This document shows, in pieces, positions 13,067 through 17,608 of a stretch of DNA of 17,608 bases. The number at the start of each line of letters is the position of its first letter. Positions within the stretch are counted from its first letter, which is position 1. The stretch comes from Clostridiales bacterium UBA1774. Lineage in GTDB: Bacteria; Bacillota; Clostridia; Oscillospirales; Oscillospiraceae. The DNA is taken from the NCBI GenBank assembly GCA_002314635.1, contig DCGQ01000029.1, forward strand, positions 1 through 17,608, in the 5' to 3' direction. Made by a program: the position numbers and the translations under genes. The notes below the pieces were generated by a model, which saw only the letters and a program-made list of their open reading frames with translations, had not been told where the DNA came from and searched no databases.

Positions 13067-14893
13067 ATGTGGAAAAAAACACAGGATACCATGCTGAACG
13101 GGTATCGCAAACCGGTTCGTATTGCGGTGCTGGTCATGCTGGTGCTGCTGTATGGCTTTGTTTTCGGGATGTCCGCCCGCAGCGCAGCTGCAACCGACGT
13201 CACATCCTCCGCGGTTTCCGCTCCGGCAGTCAGCGCCATATACGGGGACATCTCAGAACTGCCGGAATCGGAGCAGTATGCAATTACCTCCAAATACGCG
13301 GAGCTGGCCCGAGACGCAGCTCACTTTCTGGAGTATACGGCGCTGGCCGCACTGTGGTTTTTTGCGCTGCTTCGAAAGAAGCAGAAAAAAGTATGGCGTT
13401 ATCTTCTGCCGGTGCTTCTGGCAATGGGCACAGCTCTTCTGGATGAAAGTTTTCAGCTTGTGCTGGGGCGGGGGCGTACCTTTCAACTGCATGATCTGGT
13501 TCTGGATGCGTTGGGAGCGGCCTTCGGTGTGGGCTGCGCTGCGGTATTGACCGTGTTGTTCCGCTGGGCCTTGTGTGAGCACTGGCGTGTTCAGAAAACA
13601 CGACGGATTCTTTCCGGCGTCTTCTTTGGACTGTTCTGGGGTTTTCTGCTGTTCAGCCTGTTTTTCAAGGTTCCCGCTGTCTGGCTGATGGAGAAGAAGG
13701 GCATTACCGGATATAACCATCAGTATATGTATTTTATTTCCCTGTTTTTCTTCCTGCTGTACCTCTGCAATCACCTGCGTTTCCATTTCCACCGTGGCTC
13801 TTATGATCTGGACATTGCGCTTCTGGCGTTCTCTGTGCTGTTTTTCGGCATGACGGGCCTTCGCTTTGTAGAAGGAGAGACGGATCTGGAAGCTGTGGCG
13901 GGAACAGTGGCATGGTATATGCCGCTGTTTTGCGGGATCGCGCTTTATTTCCGGAATGGAGAGCTTCGGGTGAAACCGGCAGCGGTTGCGCTGTGCTGCG
14001 TGGCGCTTCTGAATGCCGTTTGCGTTTTTGCCGAGTATCGTGCAGGGAAAGACTTCTTCGGAATGGCTCTTTACAGCAGAAGCGGGAATTATTACGGAAA
14101 ACAGTACCCGGGATTTCAGACAACCGCTTTGGACAGCGGCATTCTGGGCTGCTGGCTGCTGGGGTGGAGCCTCTGGATGCTCATTCAGAAAAAGGCGCAT
14201 CCGGTGATGCGGGGTATATACTTCCTCCTTGCGGCTTCGGCAGTGTTCACCATTTACTATAGTAAGACCAGAAATGTTTTTGTCCTGACGCTCTGCCTGA
14301 TTGCCATGATGATTCTGTATCGTCCGCTTCGGGGGAAGATGGCAGGCAGGATTCTGGCCTTTGCGGTGCCGATCTGCGCTGCGCTGTGTTACGGCGGCTT
14401 TTCACTGTATGTATTCCGGCATGATCTGGAGGAGATCAAAGTTCAGATTCCGATCCTGCAAAAGAATATCCTGAGTCTGGTCTCTACGATTGACCGCGTG
14501 GAACTCTGGGTGAACTGTCGTGATCTCATACTGGACAGCGGACTGGGGCATATTCTGTTCGGCTTCGGTATGTGTCAAGCCTCGGAGACAAGATACAGCA
14601 TGGTTTACAGCGACAGCATCTATATTGATATAATTTGGATCTGCGGTGTGATCGGACTTGTCCTGTTCCTGTATATCCTTGCCCGATTCCTGTGGCAGCT
14701 GCTCAGCCGGGAAAGGGAAAAACGAAACGCCTTTCCGCTTTTCCTGATGGCGGCGTCCTGCGTGTGCGCCGGCTGCTTCAACATCCTGACGCACGGTCAG
14801 GCCATATGCCTGACGCTGGCCTTTGGAATTCTGGGGCAGCTCACGGACAAACAAAGCGCAGAGAGAAAAGCGGCAGTTCGGAAAAAGGACTGA
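13067..14893 (+). CDS. VanZ-like / O-antigen-polymerase-like fusion membrane protein
   Basis: A 608-aa multi-pass protein with two parts. Residues about 18-170 look like a VanZ-family domain: helix, then ARDAAHFLEYTALAALWFFA (81-100) with H86 and E89, DESFQLVLGRGRTFQLHDLV (126-145), and a glycine-rich last helix. Residues about 180-600 hold many helices and a long loop, with YYSKTRNVFVLT resembling the loop region of O-antigen ligase/polymerase (Wzy/WaaL-like) proteins. ATG 13067 is chosen for its GGGAGA site; upstream codons in frame overlap the rmlD end and the hairpin. Placement after rmlACD suggests a part in making or anchoring a rhamnose-containing surface polysaccharide. The assignment of the second half rests on topology and short motifs only. 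Confidence 0.75.
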   Translation: MWKKTQDTMLNGYRKPVRIAVLVMLVLLYGFVFGMSARSAAATDVTSSAVSAPAVSAIYGDISELPESEQYAITSKYAELARDAAHFLEYTALAALWFFALLRKKQKKVWRYLLPVLLAMGTALLDESFQLVLGRGRTFQLHDLVLDALGAAFGVGCAAVLTVLFRWALCEHWRVQKTRRILSGVFFGLFWGFLLFSLFFKVPAVWLMEKKGITGYNHQYMYFISLFFFLLYLCNHLRFHFHRGSYDLDIALLAFSVLFFGMTGLRFVEGETDLEAVAGTVAWYMPLFCGIALYFRNGELRVKPAAVALCCVALLNAVCVFAEYRAGKDFFGMALYSRSGNYYGKQYPGFQTTALDSGILGCWLLGWSLWMLIQKKAHPVMRGIYFLLAASAVFTIYYSKTRNVFVLTLCLIAMMILYRPLRGKMAGRILAFAVPICAALCYGGFSLYVFRHDLEEIKVQIPILQKNILSLVSTIDRVELWVNCRDLILDSGLGHILFGFGMCQASETRYSMVYSDSIYIDIIWICGVIGLVLFLYILARFLWQLLSREREKRNAFPLFLMAASCVCAGCFNILTHGQAICLTLAFGILGQLTDKQSAERKAAVRKKD

Positions 14894-14928
14894 GACTCTT
14901 GGATTTTGGGTTTTATGCATGAAAACGC

Positions 14929-14957
14929 TTGTGTTTTGCAAACGATTCCTGTAAAAT
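14929..14957 (+). promoter_or_regulatory. Promoter of the tandem-cupin gene
   Basis: TTGTGT (14929-14934) and TAAAAT (14952-14957) are separated by 17 nt. The ribosome binding site AAAGGAG and ATG 14993 follow, so the gene has its own transcription unit. Confidence 0.65.
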
Positions 14958-14992
14958 GAGCCATATACATTCATCCGAAAGGAGCTTATACC

Positions 14993-16318
14993 ATGCAGGA
15001 AAAATACGAGAAGCTATTTTATGAATTTGTACCCGAGGAAACCCATTGGGGCGACTGGATTCTCAGCCCTCAGGCCTATTTCCGCGGCGTTCGCAATATG
15101 CCCGATGCGGGTATCAACTTCGGCTATCAGGTGTTTTTGAAGCCTGTCCGTCTGGAGACCGAGCCGCACTTCCATCGTGAAGATGAATATCTGGTATTTC
15201 TGGGCGCAAAGCTGCCCGATGTGTTCTCTTCCTGGGATGCAGAAGTCCATTTCTATATGGGACCCACGCTGCAGACCATGGAAAAGGTCGTCATCACCGA
15301 ACCCACCATCATCCATCTGCCCAAGGGCTGGTGGCACAGTCCGCTGGACTTCGTCCGTGTGGATAAGCCGCTGATGTTCCAGGCCATCATGCAGTCCGGC
15401 AGAACCGGTCTGGTGAAGTATATCCAGTACCCCAACGGCAGAAAATCCTATCAGTATATCGGCGATGAATGCGAGCACGAGTGCATTCTTCATCCGGGAA
15501 AGCCCTGCACCTACTGCGGCGAATGCTTCTCCCTGCGGGATAAGAACGCCGAACCTCTCTACACGTATGTGCCGTGGACGGTGGTGAACGAGGACGGTGT
15601 CACCTCCTATACCGATACCGGCGCTTACGATCCGGAAAAGGCACCCGATTCCAGCGAATGCGTTGTTACTCCCACCAACAAGTCCAAACCCTATTCCGAT
15701 GCAACCGTGTTGAAGGCTCCCAAGCCCGCTCTCAGTCCCGAGGTTGCCAAGAATATTCTGGCCTGCCCTAAGGAGAAGACCAACTGGGGTCCCTGGTGTC
15801 CCTCTCCTCAGTTCTATTTCCGCGGCGAGACCTACATGGAAGGCGCTACCTTCCACTGCGGCTGGCAGACCTTTGCCGGCATGAACGATACGGAAGCCTG
15901 CCATTTCCATCAGGGTGTTGAAGAGTACATCTTCTTTATGGGTGCCGACCCGATGAACATCTTCGATTTCGATGCGGAAATCACCATGACCATCGGCGAC
16001 GATCCGGATCATATGGAATCCAAGGTGATCACCAAGCCTACGGTTGTCCGCATTCCGGCCAACACGTGGCACTGCCCGATCCTCTTCCGCAAGGTAAACA
16101 AGCCGGTGACGTTCCAGGCCGCCTTTATGGCCGGCACATGGGGAACCATCACCCGTTCCCCCGCAGAGGAAGGCAAACAGAAGGGCTTCTTCGCCAGCAA
16201 GTATAACTACAACTATATGGGAGACGATGTGCGTTTCTGCCGCTACGATCCTAAAAAACGCTGCAATATCTGCGGAAAGTGCTTCAGCTCCATGAGACCC
16301 AAGAAGGATGCGGAGTAA
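14993..16318 (+). CDS. Tandem cupin-domain protein with CxxCGxC motifs, function unknown
   Basis: A 441-aa soluble protein with no signal peptide and a clear internal duplication. Repeat 1 (about 15-180) and repeat 2 (about 262-432) share, in order: HWGDWILSPQAYFRG / NWGPWCPSPQFYFRG; metal-ligand HFH...EY (H59, H61, E65 / H304, H306, E310); WWHSP / TWHCP (H115 / H360); a YQYIGD / YNYMGD strand; and a Cys cluster ending CTYCGECF / CNICGKCF (172-179 / 424-431). These residues fit cupin metal sites plus a possible Zn or Fe-S binding knuckle in each half. I know no named family for it. Codon use is as biased as in pta, so expression is probably high. It is alone between its own promoter and a strong terminator. 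Confidence 0.8.
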   Translation: MQEKYEKLFYEFVPEETHWGDWILSPQAYFRGVRNMPDAGINFGYQVFLKPVRLETEPHFHREDEYLVFLGAKLPDVFSSWDAEVHFYMGPTLQTMEKVVITEPTIIHLPKGWWHSPLDFVRVDKPLMFQAIMQSGRTGLVKYIQYPNGRKSYQYIGDECEHECILHPGKPCTYCGECFSLRDKNAEPLYTYVPWTVVNEDGVTSYTDTGAYDPEKAPDSSECVVTPTNKSKPYSDATVLKAPKPALSPEVAKNILACPKEKTNWGPWCPSPQFYFRGETYMEGATFHCGWQTFAGMNDTEACHFHQGVEEYIFFMGADPMNIFDFDAEITMTIGDDPDHMESKVITKPTVVRIPANTWHCPILFRKVNKPVTFQAAFMAGTWGTITRSPAEEGKQKGFFASKYNYNYMGDDVRFCRYDPKKRCNICGKCFSSMRPKKDAE

Positions 16319-16340
16319 ACATCCTGTGAAATAACCATAC

Positions 16341-16386
16341 ACCCCGCTGATTTCCGGAACCGAACCGGAATCAGCGGGGTGGTTTT
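16341..16386 (+). terminator. Intrinsic terminator of the tandem-cupin gene
   Basis: A stem of about 16 bp with one bulged T pairs 16341-16357 with 16365-16380 around a 7-nt loop and is followed by GGTTTT. Begins 22 nt after the stop; lies between convergent genes. Confidence 0.85.
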
Positions 16387-17029
16387 AATATGCATCGGTT
16401 TTGGCGGCAAGATACAGAAAATAAATGCTGATCATCAGAATAAAATGCGTGGTGCCGTTTTCATCAAAATCCCAGATCAGGTGAAAGCATCCAATTTTGA
16501 AAAACTCCACCAGCAGCGCAAGCGCGGCGAAAAACAGTGCGGTAGCCATCAACTGCCCGACCCTGTGCCGCCGCAGCGCCAGAAGAACAAAGCGGGTCAC
16601 AGCAATGACTGCAATCACGGCTGCATAGATCAGATACCAGTACAGCGTGTCTGCGTCTGTCAGCAGATAAATCAGCGTGGCAGGAAGGTACAGCACAATG
16701 GAAAAAAGCAGCCATGGTTTCCCTGAGCGCAGTATGGAAATCCTTTCCGGGCAATGAAACGCAGAAAGGGGAAGAAGCATCCATGTGGTGCGGAATAACG
16801 CGGCGTAAAGGAATATCCAAAGGATTCGTCGGGACAGAGAATGCTCCGGCAGCAATCCGTGATTTACAAAGCCCAGCAGACAGGAAACGGTCAGCCAGCT
16901 GAAAAACCGGATCCATGTCTGCTTCCGGATGCTGCTGCCGGGGGTCCGTCGGAGCAGAAGCGTGAGAACGAATACTTCGATTGCCATGATGAGATCGGTC
17001 AGGGAGGTGGTGATTTCGGCCTGTGACAT
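16385..17029 (-). CDS. Seven-helix membrane protein, function unknown
   Basis: A 214-aa protein of almost entirely membrane character. Predicted helices are at about 9-27, 39-56, 68-90, 104-123, 131-152, 160-178 and 194-208. Polar residues that stand out near membrane ends are H57 in GFVNHG, E175 in LVEFFK, H183 in GCFHLIWDFDENG, and H195. Such a pattern could form a metal site as in CREST-type seven-helix hydrolases, but this is only a resemblance and I would not name a family. ATG 17029 is chosen because AAAGGAG lies 5 nt upstream; the in-frame TTG at 17050 would place the ribosome site inside the gene. It is convergent with the cupin gene and divergent from sigG. Confidence 0.7.
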   Translation of the reverse strand: MSQAEITTSLTDLIMAIEVFVLTLLLRRTPGSSIRKQTWIRFFSWLTVSCLLGFVNHGLLPEHSLSRRILWIFLYAALFRTTWMLLPLSAFHCPERISILRSGKPWLLFSIVLYLPATLIYLLTDADTLYWYLIYAAVIAVIAVTRFVLLALRRHRVGQLMATALFFAALALLVEFFKIGCFHLIWDFDENGTTHFILMISIYFLYLAAKTDAY

Positions 17030-17120
17030 GGGAACTCCTTTCTGATCCAACCGGGTTTTCCGGATTCGTTAAGGGTGCGAAAAGCAGACGGATATGGAGA
17101 AAACTGGAGCACTTTGCGCT

Positions 17121-17148
17121 GGAAATCCGGGCATGAAAGCCGGATTCC
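17121..17148 (+). other. Inverted repeat around the sigG -35 element
   Basis: GGAAATCCGG (17121-17130) and CCGGATTCC (17140-17148) are complementary apart from one extra A. The 9-nt centre holds the GCATG -35 element. This may be an operator for a dimeric regulator; it could also be chance. Confidence 0.35.
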
Positions 17149-17159
17149 GGGCAATACTA
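17131..17159 (+). promoter_or_regulatory. sigma-G/sigma-F-type promoter upstream of sigG
   Basis: GCATG (17131-17135) matches the forespore -35 consensus, and AATACTA (17153-17159) matches six of seven bases of the CATNHTA-type -10. The spacing is 17 nt. No good sigma-A promoter is seen, which fits forespore-specific autoregulated sigG transcription. Confidence 0.55.
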
Positions 17160-17193
17160 CCTTTTGCGGAGACCATCCGCCGGAGGTAAGAAC

Positions 17194-17505
17194 ATGCTGG
17201 GTAAGGTGGAAATCTGCGGGGTCAACACGGCTTCTCTGCCGACGCTGACACAGGAGGAAACCGAAACGCTGCTCCGGAGAGCGAAGGCGGGCGACCGGGA
17301 GGCCCGCAGCCGCCTGATCGAAGGAAATCTGCGTCTGGTTCTTTCGGTCATTCAGCGTTTTGCAGCCAGACGCAGTCAGAAGGGCGAAAATGCCGATGAC
17401 CTGTTTCAGGTGGGCTGCGTGGGTTTGATCAAGGCCATTGACAACTTTGATATCACACAGAATGTGCGGTTCAGCACCTATGGCGTTCCGATGATTATCG
17501 GATAG
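17194..17505 (+). CDS. sigG: RNA polymerase forespore sigma factor SigG, interrupted after region 2
   Basis: SigG directs late forespore transcription during sporulation. The 103 residues match the N-terminal part of SigG very well: KVEICGVNT, NLRLVLSVIQRF, DDLFQVGCVGLIKAIDNFD, and NVRFSTYGVPMIIG. Intact SigG is about 257 aa and continues EIRRYLRDN after PMIIG. Here a TAG stop follows the last Gly, and the next bases show no trace of the missing part, which would hold the rest of region 2 and regions 3-4 (promoter recognition). Start ATG 17194 has GGAGG 7 nt upstream and follows a sigma-G-like promoter. Either the gene is split by an inserted element or it is a dead fragment. The promoter, start and coding of the visible part look undamaged. 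Confidence 0.9.
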   Translation: MLGKVEICGVNTASLPTLTQEETETLLRRAKAGDREARSRLIEGNLRLVLSVIQRFAARRSQKGENADDLFQVGCVGLIKAIDNFDITQNVRFSTYGVPMIIG

Positions 17506-17535
17506 TGAAAACACAGAAGGAGAGGTTTTCACTAT
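17502..17535 (+). repeat. 11-bp perfect inverted repeat at the sigG break
   Basis: ATAGTGAAAAC (17502-17512) is perfectly complementary to GTTTTCACTAT (17525-17535) around a 12-nt loop, ACAGAAGGAGAG. The left arm contains the new stop codon of sigG, the loop carries the ribosome binding site AAGGAG of the next ORF, and the right arm ends in the first two bases of its ATG. It could be a recombination or element-end structure, an mRNA switch, or both. Confidence 0.6.
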
Positions 17536-17608
17536 GACACGCAAACAGGCAATATCCCTTGCAATTCAGGCGCTTTCCGAGGTCGGAGAGAACGAAGAGG
17601 CCATCGCG
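17503..17608. mobile_element. Possible left edge of an element inserted in sigG (tentative)
   Basis: Everything after the PMIIG codons of sigG is foreign to that gene: an inverted repeat and a new ORF start at once. No integrase, transposase or intron motif is visible in the 106 bases available; in particular there is no GUGYG group II start at the junction. The assignment rests only on the clean break in a conserved gene. Confidence 0.3.
17534..17608 (+). CDS. Start of a small unknown ORF running off the window
   Basis: Only 25 codons are visible, starting MTRKQAISLAIQALSE and continuing with acidic residues (GENEEAIA). This suggests an amphipathic helical N-terminus. A good AAGGAG site lies 11-16 nt upstream, inside the loop of the inverted repeat. 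It is not the continuation of SigG in any frame. I recognise no family. Its position makes it the first gene of whatever interrupts sigG. Confidence 0.55.
   Translation, partial: MTRKQAISLAIQALSEVGENEEAIA

Noticed and set aside
13253..14200. Minus-strand open frame of 315 codons opposite the VanZ/polymerase gene
   Set aside because: Low-complexity Gln/Lys/His-rich antisense of a membrane protein; no start context or domain.
15014..16342. Long minus-strand open frame of 442 codons opposite the cupin gene
   Set aside because: It is a mirror of the strongly biased codon use of the plus-strand gene; the product has no domain, and the plus-strand protein has conserved motifs and a promoter.
17503..17608. 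Group II intron or intein as the cause of the sigG break
   Set aside because: The junction lacks the GUGYG 5' end of group II introns, and an in-frame stop directly after the break excludes an intein.
1..17608. CRISPR arrays, IS elements, prophage genes or toxin-antitoxin pairs
   Set aside because: No regularly spaced repeats, transposase motifs, phage structural genes or typical small toxin-antitoxin pairs were seen; the only hint of a mobile element is the unexplained break in sigG.

Overview
The window looks like a chromosomal segment of a Gram-positive Clostridia-type anaerobe, probably in the Oscillospiraceae/Ruminococcaceae range. The evidence is a moderately G+C-rich sequence, strong AGGAGG-type ribosome binding sites, frequent TTG starts, a SecG-type export subunit, a forespore sigma factor (SigG) at the right edge and sigma-A-like promoters. 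No species can be named from sequence alone.

Layout from left to right. (1) The 3' part of pta (phosphate acetyltransferase), then convergent secG on the minus strand, with a terminator for each. (2) A TatD-family hydrolase (1318-2082). (3) A tightly overlapped four-gene ABC-2 operon (2215-6768): ATPase, permease, GldG-like auxiliary protein and DUF4340-like protein, joined by ATGA overlaps. It is driven by a clear promoter (2134-2162) and closed by hairpins. (4) Two minus-strand tRNA-Leu genes (CAG and GAG) with their own TTGACA promoter. (5) An orphan soluble histidine kinase on the minus strand, divergent from a trans-translation cluster smpB - cyclophilin - ssrA (tmRNA). (6) A small alpha/beta hydrolase on the minus strand. 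(7) A rhamnose/surface-polysaccharide operon rmlA-rmlC-rmlD plus a 608-aa membrane protein that joins a VanZ-like half to an O-antigen-polymerase-like half. rmlB is absent from the cluster, and the rmlC-rmlD gap holds a possible scrap of a Rossmann-fold gene. (8) A monocistronic, probably highly expressed 441-aa tandem cupin protein with a Cys-x-x-Cys-Gly-x-Cys motif in each half. (9) A minus-strand seven-helix membrane protein. (10) A sigG gene with a sigma-G-like promoter that stops abruptly after the PMIIG motif, directly at an 11-bp inverted repeat and a new small ORF that runs off the window.

The most unusual region is the right edge. The break in sigG is clean and lies in conserved region 2. 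This is what one would expect if an element is inserted in a sporulation sigma gene, as the skin element is in sigK, or if sigG has been lost here. The other half of sigG, if it exists, lies outside the window. Secondary points of interest are the duplicated cupin protein, the VanZ/polymerase fusion, the missing rmlB and the smpB-cyclophilin-ssrA arrangement.
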